A stretch of DNA of 64,000 nucleotides from Mesolinea sp040772305 (GTDB lineage Bacteria > Chloroflexota > Anaerolineae > Anaerolineales > Anaerolineaceae), in contig JAXGYK010000001.1 in the NCBI GenBank assembly GCA_040772305.1, positions 1,240,001-1,304,000 on the forward strand, in the 5' to 3' direction. The notes below the pieces were generated by a model. The model searched no databases. It saw only the letters and a list, made by a program, of their open reading frames with translations, and was not told the origin of the DNA. This document shows positions 1 to 8,050 of this stretch, one piece after another. Each line of letters begins with the position of its first letter. Within the stretch, counting starts at the first letter, position 1. The position numbers were made by a program, and so were the translations under genes.

Positions 1-250
1 AAGCATTTAGAACAGGCACTACAGTGCTGATCTTTTGTATGCCATAGAAAATGGCTACAATGCTATTCCCTCAGTTTTAAATTCAAACTAAGATCTGCTA
101 TATCAACAAGCCTATCCAAGAGAAATCACCCATTCGCGATGATAGTTCACAGCTCCTGATTTGACTGTCAGCCTGCTGTCTTTTGGCAGCCCTTGTATTT
201 TTTACTCTGCTACCTATAATTTCGAAAAAGTGTTTTATTCGGAGATTTCT
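1..250. other. Leading intergenic region
   Basis: No supportable gene. Bases 29-91 on the plus strand read as a protein-like tail ending in TAA, but a stop in the same frame at 8-10 limits it to a possible relic. The end holds the GGAG ribosome-binding site (241-244) of the next gene. Confidence 0.4.
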
Positions 251-1234
251 ATGTCCTATCGTTATTATCTGGGTTGTGATCTGGGTGGCACAAACATCAA
301 AGCTGGTCTGTTTGATTTAGAAAATGGTAAAGTGGTGGCTACAGAAGGTACGCCAACCTTGGGCCGGGAAGGCCCGCAGGCTGTGATGGCGCGCATATCT
401 GCAGTATTGCAAGCAGTTGTAGAAAAATATGGCCTCAAGATGGACCAGATTGGCGGAATTGGTGTTTCTGCGCCTGGCCGCCTGGATCTCGAAACCGGTG
501 AAACGGTGTTTCTTCCTAATCTGCCTTCTCATTGGGTGCGAATTCCGCTGCAGCGAACCTTAGCCGAAGCACTTGATCGACCTGTTTATATCTTGAATGA
601 TGTGCGCGCGATCACCTATGGTGAGTGGGCCTTCGGCGCTGGTAAAGGTGTGGATTGTATGCTTTGCTTTGCGATTGGAACCGGAATTGGCGGGGGTGTC
701 ATTTTAAATGACCAGTTGCTACTCAATCAGGGTGGAACCGCTGGCGAGCTAGGGCATATAAGCATAGATCTTAATGGTCCTGTTTGCGGTTGCGGCAATC
801 GCGGTTGTGTAGAAACACTGGCTAGTGGGCCGGCCATTGCAACCATGGGCATAAATGCAGTGGTACAAGGCCAAACTACGATTATCGGAGAATTAGCCGG
901 CTATGATCTCAATAAAATAACGCCATATCTGATAACCAAGGCTGCCGAAGCGGGGGATAAGGTTGCATTGCATATTTGGGATTTGGTAGGGGACTACATG
1001 GCAGTTGCCATCAGCAATGCATCCTTGGTGCTTGGACCTAAACGCGTGGTGATTACAGGGGGTGTTGCCTCTGCCGGTGAATTCCTTTTAAAACCAATCC
1101 GAAGAGGGATGAAACAACGTATGGTTGTGATGCCCCCGGAAGAAATCGAGCTTGTGTGCGGTAGTTTAGGAGATCTGGCTGGAATTATAGGCATGGCTGT
1201 TTGGGCAGCCAATAAAGGCGATCTGAACGAGTAA
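251..1234 (+). CDS. ROK-family sugar kinase (glucokinase-like)
   Basis: A 327-aa cytoplasmic ROK kinase, probably phosphorylating glucose or a related hexose with ATP. Visible motifs are the N-terminal phosphate-binding CDLGGTNIKAGL, the GTGIGGG loop near the middle, and the zinc-binding CGCGNRGC that defines ROK proteins, followed by VETLASG. The frame stays open upstream to 161, but the ATG at 251 has GGAG six bases ahead and places the phosphate-binding motif at the normal distance from the N-terminus. It appears to be a single-gene transcript ending at the palindromic hairpin near 1298-1319. ROK repressors are excluded because there is no N-terminal helix-turn-helix. Exact sugar specificity cannot be read from the sequence. 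Confidence 0.9.
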   Translation: MSYRYYLGCDLGGTNIKAGLFDLENGKVVATEGTPTLGREGPQAVMARISAVLQAVVEKYGLKMDQIGGIGVSAPGRLDLETGETVFLPNLPSHWVRIPLQRTLAEALDRPVYILNDVRAITYGEWAFGAGKGVDCMLCFAIGTGIGGGVILNDQLLLNQGGTAGELGHISIDLNGPVCGCGNRGCVETLASGPAIATMGINAVVQGQTTIIGELAGYDLNKITPYLITKAAEAGDKVALHIWDLVGDYMAVAISNASLVLGPKRVVITGGVASAGEFLLKPIRRGMKQRMVVMPPEEIELVCGSLGDLAGIIGMAVWAANKGDLNE

Positions 1235-1297
1235 TAATAAGTACATTTCTAATGCCGCTTTGATACCGTTTCGCTCATCTTCTCAGTCATTAAACAA

Positions 1298-1319
1298 AAA
1301 AGCTTGTTAACAAGCTTTT
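1298..1319 (+). terminator. Palindromic terminator after the ROK kinase
   Basis: A perfect 22-bp palindrome centred on GTTAAC, with A-rich sequence before and T-rich sequence at its end, about 65 bases after the kinase stop. Read on the plus strand it gives a hairpin closing with a short U run. Confidence 0.55.
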
Positions 1320-1430
1320 ACTTCAACAATAAAAATCCATTTAAGGTTTGGGTTAGATGTTATAGTATTTCCAAGTTGATTTATGAGTTATTAGATAAAT
1401 AAGAACCTATCATAAGAAGGCTTACAGGGA

Positions 1431-1901
1431 ATGATCAAACAAGCATATTTCGCAGCAGGGTGTTTTTGGGGTGTTGAGGCTGCATTTCAGGAGCTTGAAG
1501 GTGTTACGCGTACCAGTGTTGGCTATGCAGGAGGGCATTTGGATGAACCCAGCTATGCCGATGTGTGTTCGGAAACCAGTGGTCATGCCGAGACGGTCTG
1601 TGTAGAATACGACCCGTGTAAAATTAGTTACCAAGCTTTGTTGGACACGTTTTTTAATTTGCACGATCCCACTGAAGAGGGTCAAAACTGTTCCGATTTT
1701 GGCAGCCAATATCGTTCGATCATTTTTTTCATTGATGAGGACGAAAAAACGCTTGCCCTGAAGACCATCGCTCAGTTGGATAAAGAAGCAAGGTTTGACA
1801 GTCCAATCTGTACTGAAATTGTCTCCATGCCTGTTTTTTGGCCGGCAGAAGATTATCACCAGCAGTACTATGCCCGGCACGGCTTGCTAAAGCCCCTGTA
1901 A
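1431..1901 (+). CDS. msrA: Peptide-methionine (S)-S-oxide reductase MsrA
   Basis: A 156-aa enzyme that reduces methionine-S-sulfoxide in proteins or as the free amino acid. The catalytic motif GCFWGVEAAF is at residues 10-19, with the nucleophilic Cys at position 11. Further conserved blocks are TSVGYAGG, SGHAETV and DFGSQYRS, then AEDYHQQYY near the C-terminus. The length fits the short single-domain form, with no MsrB fusion. AGAAGG at 1415-1420 is well spaced from the ATG. It is a repair enzyme for oxidative damage, in keeping with the peroxiredoxin/PerR-like pair at 46-47 kb, although the two loci are not linked. Confidence 0.95.
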   Translation: MIKQAYFAAGCFWGVEAAFQELEGVTRTSVGYAGGHLDEPSYADVCSETSGHAETVCVEYDPCKISYQALLDTFFNLHDPTEEGQNCSDFGSQYRSIIFFIDEDEKTLALKTIAQLDKEARFDSPICTEIVSMPVFWPAEDYHQQYYARHGLLKPL

Positions 1902-1951
1902 GTCATGTAAGTCAGGCTTCTAAAGGGCACAGGGCAGGTATAATTCATTAC

Positions 1952-2704
1952 ATGAATGAAGAAAGCCCTTACCGTGAAAAAAGAATCGCTATTCTCATTG
2001 ATGGCGATAACGCCCAATCTTCTCTGATTGAACAGATTGTTGTGGAAGCCGGCCGTTTTGGTGTTGCTACTATCCGACGCGTCTATGGCGACTGGACTAC
2101 CGCAAACATGAAATCTTGGAAGGATATCTTAAACTCATATGCCTTTCAGCCCATCCAGCAATTTCGTTACACTGTAGGCAAGAATGCCACCGACAGCGCC
2201 ATGATCATTGACGCTATGGACATTTTGCACAGAGAGCAGGTGGATGCGTTTTGTCTGGTGAGCAGCGACAGTGATTACACCCGTTTGGCAACACGGATCC
2301 GTGAGAACGGAAAGATGGTGTTGGGTATTGGCAAAAAGTCTACCCCGCGTGCTTTTGTAGCTGCCTGTGATGTGTTTACATATACCGAAAACCTGGAAGA
2401 CCGAGAACGGCAGAAGAAAAAAGCTGCTGCCCGTCAGACCAAGGCAGAGAAATTGAGCAGTTCCGAGCTTGATCTGATTGACAAGGTTAATCAGGCGATT
2501 GAAATGGTTGGAATTGATGACGATGGCTGGGCAAGTCTTTCAGAGGTAGGTACGGCCCTGCGCCGTATCGATCCTGGTTTTGATCCGCGCACGTATGGCT
2601 CAGTGTCTTTAGCTACGGTTATCCGCCGTCAAAAGAACGATTTTGAGCTAAAAAAAGCAAACGGCAAATCAATCATCTTAATTCGCTCAATTAGCGAAGA
2701 CTAA
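1952..2704 (+). CDS. NYN-domain protein with C-terminal OST-HTH/LOTUS domain
   Basis: A 250-aa protein of the LabA/DUF88 type. The N-terminal NYN (PIN-like) domain shows IAILIDGDNAQ, the acidic pair in GKNATDSAMIIDAMD, and LVSSDSDYTRLATRIRE, the residues that bind catalytic metal in the family. A Lys/Arg-rich linker at about 150-170 leads to a C-terminal LOTUS-like winged helix (SELDLIDKVNQAIEMVG, then GWASLSEVGTALRRIDP). This architecture suggests an RNA-binding protein or ribonuclease, with unknown target. The frame is open from 1838, but that part overlaps msrA. The ATG at 1952 puts the NYN motif near the N-terminus. Confidence 0.85.
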   Translation: MNEESPYREKRIAILIDGDNAQSSLIEQIVVEAGRFGVATIRRVYGDWTTANMKSWKDILNSYAFQPIQQFRYTVGKNATDSAMIIDAMDILHREQVDAFCLVSSDSDYTRLATRIRENGKMVLGIGKKSTPRAFVAACDVFTYTENLEDRERQKKKAAARQTKAEKLSSSELDLIDKVNQAIEMVGIDDDGWASLSEVGTALRRIDPGFDPRTYGSVSLATVIRRQKNDFELKKANGKSIILIRSISED

Positions 2705-2848
2705 CACAAGCCCTAGCCAAAACGTATTTCTTTAAAGCTCCCTGAGTCTTGCGGTTAACGCATTCAAAGGAATAGTCCACGTATTTCGCAAATTGGGGTC
2801 CGTTTTCGGGTATGATTAACGGTTAGTTCATTTAACCTGAGTTTTTAA

Positions 2849-4657
2849 ATGCCTGAGCAAATTCTAGTTGTATTAATCCTTGTAACTGCTATAGTCCTCT
2901 TCCTGACAGAAAAGATCCCGCCCGACCTGGTTGCTTTGGGAGTGATGATCGCTTTGGGTCTTACAGGCGTCCTTACCGTAAGCGAAACCATCAGTGGGTT
3001 TGGAAGATCTACTGTTATTACCCTTATTTCGATGTCCATTCTGGTTGAAGCACTACGGCAAGCGGGCTGGACTGAAAAGGCTGCCGCTGGCATGATGCGG
3101 ATCATAGGAAAAAACCCTACCCTTAAGCGCATCGTCCTGATCTCGATGGTTTTTGGAGTTTTTCTGGCCTTGGTCATGAACAACATTTCGGTTGCATCAG
3201 TACTTCTGCCGTCTGTGCTTGCATTGGCACATCTTTCGGGTACCAGTCCTTCCAAGCTGCTACTGCCAATGGCCCTGGCAACGATGGTGGGGGGCACAGC
3301 GTCTGCCTTCACTACTACCAATGTGGTCTCGAGCGGTATTTTGCAGTCAGCTGGTTACACTGGTTACGGCGTTGTGGACTTTTGGCCTTTGGGCATGTCA
3401 ATGGCGGTTGTAGCGATTGTCTACAATATGCTCATTGGTGTACGGCTCATGCCAGAAACCAAACCCTCTTCCCATGGCCGTAGCTTAACCAGACACGACC
3501 ATGCAGAAACGTATAAATTAAGCGAACGTCTGATCCAGGCGGAAATTGTACCCGGGTCTGCTTTAGAAGGCAAAACGATCGAAAAAAGCGGTATTCGCAG
3601 TGAATATAAGATGACTATTGTAGCTATTGAAAGGCGCGGCAAGGCGCTTAGACTGCCGCCCATTGGAACTCGGTTGCGCAGCGGGGATATTCTTCTTCTG
3701 GAAGGGCGTTATCAGGAACTGGATTGGAATGCACTGGAGCCTACACTTAAAATCCTCCCCGAACGCCCCTTACCGCTTGCTGCCTTGGAATCGGACAAGA
3801 TTCACATTGCCGAGGCAACCCTGGCACCCCGATCTTCTCTGATTGGACAAACCCTGGTTGATTGCCGTTTTGGCGACCGGTATGGCGTACAGGTCTTAGG
3901 CATCTGGCGGGGAGGCCAACCGATTCGCTCCGAACTGGGAGCGCGTAAGATTCAGATGGGCGATGGTTTGCTCCTCTATGGACCCCGCGACAAGATTTTA
4001 CAGCTTCGGGAAGACCATGACTTAATCATGCTTAGTGACCCAATGATTGAGGAAGCTCCGGCACGTCATCGCAGTGGTTTGGCTCTGGGTATTTTCCTTA
4101 CCGCAATTATTGGAACAATGCTTTTCACAGAACATCTCAGTTTGATCTTGTTAACTGGTGCCATTGCCATGATTGTTTCTGGCGTGCTGAGTAAAAAAGC
4201 CGCTTATCAGGCCATTGAATGGCGTGTAATCTTTTTGGTTGCCGGAATGTTGCCGCTTGGCCTGGCAATCACCAAAACCGGTCTTGCAGACCGCATTATT
4301 GGCCTGGTTCTGCCTGTTGCAGGGCGCTTTGGGCCGTATGCTGCCTTTATTGTCCTCTTTGTGATAACAATCCTGTTCTGTCAGTTTATTCATAGTGCGG
4401 TGGTAGCAACTATCATGGTGCCGCTGGCAATTCGCCTGGCCCAGGAAACAGGCATGGACCCGCGATCGATTGTAATTGGCATTGCTAACGCCACCTCACT
4501 TACCCTTATGACCCCTCTGGGCCACCCTGTTGCGACGCTGGTTATGGCCCCTGGCGGATATAAATTTAAAGACTACCTGCGCATTGGGGTTCCCTTAACC
4601 ATCCTTCTTTCGGTTGTGTTATTAACTTTGCTTCCAATATTCTGGCCGCTTTATTAG
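2849..4657 (+). CDS. SLC13/DASS-family permease with two TrkA-C domains
   Basis: A 602-aa inner-membrane transporter. The N-terminal half holds about six hydrophobic helices including MNNISVASVLLPSVLALAH. A cytoplasmic insert (about residues 210-390) contains two TrkA-C/RCK-C-like domains (AEIVPGSALEGKTIEKSG and AEATLAPRSSLIGQTLVD). The C-terminal half has the remaining helices and GIANATSLTLMTPLGHP, typical of the divalent anion/sodium symporter superfamily. Such proteins carry dicarboxylates, sulfate or similar anions; the substrate here is not determinable. It stands alone and is closed by a strong terminator directly after the stop. Confidence 0.85.
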   Translation: MPEQILVVLILVTAIVLFLTEKIPPDLVALGVMIALGLTGVLTVSETISGFGRSTVITLISMSILVEALRQAGWTEKAAAGMMRIIGKNPTLKRIVLISMVFGVFLALVMNNISVASVLLPSVLALAHLSGTSPSKLLLPMALATMVGGTASAFTTTNVVSSGILQSAGYTGYGVVDFWPLGMSMAVVAIVYNMLIGVRLMPETKPSSHGRSLTRHDHAETYKLSERLIQAEIVPGSALEGKTIEKSGIRSEYKMTIVAIERRGKALRLPPIGTRLRSGDILLLEGRYQELDWNALEPTLKILPERPLPLAALESDKIHIAEATLAPRSSLIGQTLVDCRFGDRYGVQVLGIWRGGQPIRSELGARKIQMGDGLLLYGPRDKILQLREDHDLIMLSDPMIEEAPARHRSGLALGIFLTAIIGTMLFTEHLSLILLTGAIAMIVSGVLSKKAAYQAIEWRVIFLVAGMLPLGLAITKTGLADRIIGLVLPVAGRFGPYAAFIVLFVITILFCQFIHSAVVATIMVPLAIRLAQETGMDPRSIVIGIANATSLTLMTPLGHPVATLVMAPGGYKFKDYLRIGVPLTILLSVVLLTLLPIFWPLY

Positions 4658-4668
4658 CAGTAAAAGAA

Positions 4669-4700
4669 AAAGACTGGGAAAAAATAGCCCAGTCTTTTTT
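4669..4700 (+). terminator. Rho-independent terminator after the SLC13 permease
   Basis: Stem AAAGACTGGG (4669-4678) pairs with CCCAGTCTTT (4688-4697) around a 9-base A-rich loop and is followed by a T run. The A run on the left side would also serve minus-strand transcripts leaving the tRNA genes. Confidence 0.9.
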
Positions 4701-4706
4701 TCGAGG

Positions 4707-4795
4707 CGGAGAGGCAGGGATTCGAACCCTGGGTCGGATTCTACTCCGACAACCACTTAGCAGGCGGCCCCAATCGTCCACTCTGGCACCTCCCC
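4707..4795 (-). tRNA. tRNA-Ser (anticodon GCT)
   Basis: Read on the minus strand, the acceptor stem GGGGAGG pairs with CCTCTCC and the discriminator is G. The anticodon GCT lies in CCTGCTAAG (plus positions 4759-4761), the variable arm is the long type of class II tRNAs, and the T arm carries GGTTCGAATCC. CCA is not encoded. Confidence 0.93.
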
Positions 4796-4819
4796 GAGAT
4801 CTACATTGTCAATGTCCAG

Positions 4820-4904
4820 CGGAGGAAGTGGGATTCGAACCCACGTTAGGTTTCCCTAAACCTGTTTTCAAGACAGGCGCCTTCAACCGCTCGGCCATCC
4901 CTCC
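4820..4904 (-). tRNA. tRNA-Ser (anticodon TGA)
   Basis: Read on the minus strand, GGAGGGA pairs with TTCCTCC, the D arm is GGCCGAGCGGTTGAAGGC, the anticodon is TGA in CTTGAAA, a long variable arm follows, and the T arm carries GGTTCGAATCC. Discriminator G; CCA not encoded. It lies 24 bases upstream of the other tRNA-Ser gene, so the two are probably co-transcribed. Confidence 0.94.
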
Positions 4905-4947
4905 GTAGAGGAGGTATTCTATCATATCTTCCTGCTAAAACAAGCAT

Positions 4948-4972
4948 GGAAGAAGAATTTAATCTGCTTACC
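4948..4972. repeat. 25-bp target-site duplication, left copy (IS copy A)
   Basis: Identical to 6038-6062 on the far side of the element. It starts GGAAGAAGAA and ends GCTTACC. The bases just outside differ (T before this copy, A before the other), which fixes the length at 25 bp. Confidence 0.9.
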
Positions 4973-6037
4973 TGTAGGATTGTCAAACATATTGGACAGT
5001 CTGAGATAAAAATTGAACAGGTGATAAGAACTTCAATGGACGCATCGGTATATGGTTAGAACGCTGATTGTGTCTTCTCAGTTGTCTTTTGAAATCCTCA
5101 AATGAATAGAACTTTGACTTGTTATAGAAACGTTTTTGATCCTCCTTATGGCTTCGTTCTACCTTCCCATTATGTCTGGGAGTATAGGGTCTGATGAACT
5201 TATGTCTTATCCCTTTGTCACGTAACACAATCTCAAACAAGCTAAGATCATGCGCGTTTTTGGTCCTTAGAAAGCGTTTAGTGAACTCAACTCCATTATC
5301 CGTTTGCACACATTCAAGCTCAATTCCTCTGCCCTTGAACCAGGCAATGGCGTGCTCAATAAAGATTGCTGAAGAGAATGTGTCTGCTGTCTGAAAGCCT
5401 TCCAGATATCTCAAACGACTATATTCATCAATTGCGGTGTATTGATAATATTGTTTCCACTTTTTATCGACGATACACGCTTTGGGGACTACTTTTACGT
5501 CGACTTGGATCCTCTGTCCGGGATATTGCATCTGTTCATAGGCTTGTGCCTGGTATCTTTTCTTTGTGTGCTTCTTTTGCCTGACCAATCCTTCCCGCTG
5601 CATCACTCGGTACAGACTGACATAATGGCGGCGATAGCCTTGCTTTCTTAGTTTGAACCAAAGCTCATATAATCCCAGGTCTTTATTCCGTTCCTGATAG
5701 CGTCGGATCAAGGCGATCTCATCCTGGCTGTGTTGACGGGGATGATGCTCTGGCCTTCTCGATCGACAGGCCAGGGAACGAATATCTCCATCATAGCGCT
5801 TGAGCCAAAAATAGATATAGCTGCGGCTTTTGTTATATTTTCTGCTGGCTTTGCTCACCCCCTGATTGAGCGCATATTTGACCACTGAATGTCGGTATTT
5901 CATATCTTGTGTTATCTTATCCATAGCAGGTTATGGTTTCTCCTCATTGTTTTGTTTCAGCGCAATAACAATAACGGATACTTCCATTCCCTGCTATTCT
6001 TTCTCACTCACTGTCCAATATGTACTGTAATCCTACA
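4973..6037 (-). mobile_element. Insertion sequence, IS481-like, copy A (1065 bp)
   Basis: A complete element with one transposase gene. The ends are imperfect 28-bp inverted repeats, TGTAGGATT and CATATTGGACAGT being identical at both ends around a variable 6-base middle. It is flanked by 25-bp direct repeats. The encoded protein and both ends are the same as in copy B (43607-44671), so at least one transposition was recent. It sits between the tRNA-Ser pair and the FHA-like gene and breaks no visible gene. The ORF size and TGT ends are IS481-like. The 25-bp target duplication is far longer than usual for that family and recalls the IS1202 group. Confidence 0.93.
4983..5924 (-). CDS. DDE transposase of IS copy A
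   Basis: A 313-aa transposase. An N-terminal helix-turn-helix region (about 10-45: ALNQGVSKASRKYNKSR) is followed by a linker helix-turn-helix and an rve integrase core. The catalytic residues read as Asp142 (RIQVDVKVV), Asp209 (CVQTDNGVEF) and Glu256 (HNGKVERSHK). About 46 residues separate the second Asp and the Glu, longer than the usual roughly 35, because of an insert around TKNAHDLSLFEIVL. The stop codon lies almost in the terminal repeat. No frameshift is seen, so the element is probably active. Confidence 0.92.
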   Translation of the reverse strand: MDKITQDMKYRHSVVKYALNQGVSKASRKYNKSRSYIYFWLKRYDGDIRSLACRSRRPEHHPRQHSQDEIALIRRYQERNKDLGLYELWFKLRKQGYRRHYVSLYRVMQREGLVRQKKHTKKRYQAQAYEQMQYPGQRIQVDVKVVPKACIVDKKWKQYYQYTAIDEYSRLRYLEGFQTADTFSSAIFIEHAIAWFKGRGIELECVQTDNGVEFTKRFLRTKNAHDLSLFEIVLRDKGIRHKFIRPYTPRHNGKVERSHKEDQKRFYNKSKFYSFEDFKRQLRRHNQRSNHIPMRPLKFLSPVQFLSQTVQYV

Positions 6038-6062
6038 GGAAGAAGAATTTAATCTGCTTACC
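6038..6062. repeat. 25-bp target-site duplication, right copy (IS copy A)
   Basis: Exact repeat of 4948-4972, directly after the terminal TCCTACA of the element. Confidence 0.9.
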
Positions 6063-6158
6063 CTGCCTAATTCCCAGCTCTTTTTGGATTACCGAGCAGT
6101 TTTTTCCGAGAGTAATTGTTCTAACACAAGCCAGGCGTTTTAGGTGTAACCAAAGGGG

Positions 6159-8000
6159 CTAGTTTGACTGGGTTGGGTTCTTAGGTTTGGCAGAGAGTCC
6201 CGAGGTTAAGTTGAAGCGGTAAAACCGGCTGCCAATGATTAAAAGGTCGCCATGCTGCAGTTCCAGGCCTTTAGTGCCCGCAGCTGCATAATTTACGAAG
6301 GTGCCGGCGGTACTGTCAAAATCTGTGATGCGGGCACTTCCATCAGGGTAAATGCGCAGTTGAGCGTGCATTGCTTCCAGGGCAGGGTCATCCAATACCA
6401 GCTGAACCATCTGAGGATCGGTTCCAATCAAGGTGATCTCTTCAGTAATATGGATCGGTTTTTCTGCAAGGGTTTGGCCATCTGCATCCAAACGCAGCAA
6501 GGTTCCCAAGCTCTTCTGAGGGGTTTCTTGCTCGACGAATGCATTTAGCGGCATTGCTTTCACCGGTTTGGGATAGGGTTTAACCTTACCTAAAAGAACG
6601 ACTGCAACCAGCAGTACCGCAGCAGCAAAACCTGCCCAGATCCAAGCGTTCGAATACCACGGAGTGCCTTGTGTTTTTGCAGGAGCATAAACCTGCAAGG
6701 CAATATCAATGGTTTCAGAGTAGCCTGTTAAACCCAGGCTATCATAGACTTGTGCCTGAATTCTGAGCGAATCCATCTCGCTGTAGTTTTTTAATGGCAA
6801 GATGAAGTGGGTGAAAGGTGCTTTTTCATTGCTCAACTCGACGCTACCGTTGACCAAAAGTTGCGTCCTAATGAGTTCGCGCGGGAAACTATCCGGGAAA
6901 CTGATCAAGACTTCCAATGGCAGTTCAGCTGGATCGGCGCTGCCATCTTCCAGAATTCTAAGTTCCAGCTCTTGGGGTGGGGCAATCAATTCCAGCGCAG
7001 GAGCCTGAACGTCCAGGTTGAAGGCATATGCTTCGCTTTGCATATTTGGGTCCGAACACTGGCTGCACTCAGCAACCAGGAAGTGTTCTCCGCTTTGACG
7101 AACCCCAGACTGATAGCTCACTGTATAGCTTTGACCGGCTCCCTCAAAATATGTTTTTAAGTCAGGCAATGTGTTGTTGCCGTCAAAACTAAAAGCAGCA
7201 CCACCTGTTGCAGCGCTCATTTGGGCCACTATTTGCCCGGTACCACTTTCTAACTCCGACGCAGTACCCACAAGCCATACAAAAACCCGCACCCGATCTT
7301 GCTGTGCGGACTCCATTAATTGGCTAAACAGTTCCATGTAGCGCATGTTTGGATTGGGACTTACCCAAAGCAGTATTTTGTCCTTGCCACTTCGATCCGT
7401 TTTTAGGATGCCTAAAGCATCCGCCAGGCTGTTCAAGCTGGCGTCCATCTTGCGCATATTTTGTGTATAGCTACTTAGTGTTTCATTCAATTCCCGCAGG
7501 CTTTCAATGCAATCCAGTTTTGTGTCGGGAGGGATTACCAGCGTAAAGAGGTCGTCTGCGCCGGGTTCAAAGAAGGTTTCAAGTTCAAGCAGCTTCTCCT
7601 GGATCATACGAAATGGCGAGAGGCCATTGGCATCCCGCAGCTCCAGTTTAAAGTTGGGATCAAACGCCAAGGCAAAATGTATTCCTTGATAACTTGCTTG
7701 CACTTTATTTGGACGGATAGTCACACCGTCTTCTAATAAAGTGAGCATATCAGCGTTTAGTTCCAGATAGGGACCAATACCTGGAAGGTAGCGCAAATCG
7801 GCTTTAAGGCTTGGAAATTCACGGCTGTCGATGCCTGTAATGACCAATGCTGTTTCTTGGTCAGTCAATTCGATTGGCGGCGTCTGAGCCAGTACTGGTA
7901 ATCGGATACTTGCTGCCAAAATTACGCCTATTAGCCAGGCAGCAATGCAAAAGACCAAGTTTTGGAAAAGCTTAAATATCGGTTTGGCTGGTTTGCGCAT
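6159..8000 (-). CDS. Exported VWA-like protein with C-terminal FHA-like domain
   Basis: A 613-aa protein. It has an N-terminal signal/anchor (hydrophobic about 12-35, ending LPVLAQ), a large extracellular part resembling a von Willebrand factor A domain (LALAFDPNF-type strand; ILLWVSPNPNMRYMELFS at mid-length), Ig-like strands, one transmembrane helix (about 452-474) and a cytoplasmic FHA-like domain (about 510-600, ending GDLLIIGSRFYRFNL). The FHA part looks non-canonical: LIGTDP stands where IGR is expected and LEAMHA where SxxHA is expected, so phosphothreonine binding is doubtful. It may relay surface status to the cytoplasm. It is followed by no close gene on its strand. Confidence 0.7.
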   Translation of the reverse strand: MRKPAKPIFKLFQNLVFCIAAWLIGVILAASIRLPVLAQTPPIELTDQETALVITGIDSREFPSLKADLRYLPGIGPYLELNADMLTLLEDGVTIRPNKVQASYQGIHFALAFDPNFKLELRDANGLSPFRMIQEKLLELETFFEPGADDLFTLVIPPDTKLDCIESLRELNETLSSYTQNMRKMDASLNSLADALGILKTDRSGKDKILLWVSPNPNMRYMELFSQLMESAQQDRVRVFVWLVGTASELESGTGQIVAQMSAATGGAAFSFDGNNTLPDLKTYFEGAGQSYTVSYQSGVRQSGEHFLVAECSQCSDPNMQSEAYAFNLDVQAPALELIAPPQELELRILEDGSADPAELPLEVLISFPDSFPRELIRTQLLVNGSVELSNEKAPFTHFILPLKNYSEMDSLRIQAQVYDSLGLTGYSETIDIALQVYAPAKTQGTPWYSNAWIWAGFAAAVLLVAVVLLGKVKPYPKPVKAMPLNAFVEQETPQKSLGTLLRLDADGQTLAEKPIHITEEITLIGTDPQMVQLVLDDPALEAMHAQLRIYPDGSARITDFDSTAGTFVNYAAAGTKGLELQHGDLLIIGSRFYRFNLTSGLSAKPKNPTQSN

Positions 8001-8050
8001 AAGTCTCAGGTTGCATCTTCTTTGCCAGCCAGATGCAGACTAAAAGCTAA

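Noticed and set aside
161..250. Upstream extension of the ROK kinase
   Set aside because: Adds 30 residues before the phosphate-binding motif and has no ribosome-binding site; the ATG at 251 has one.
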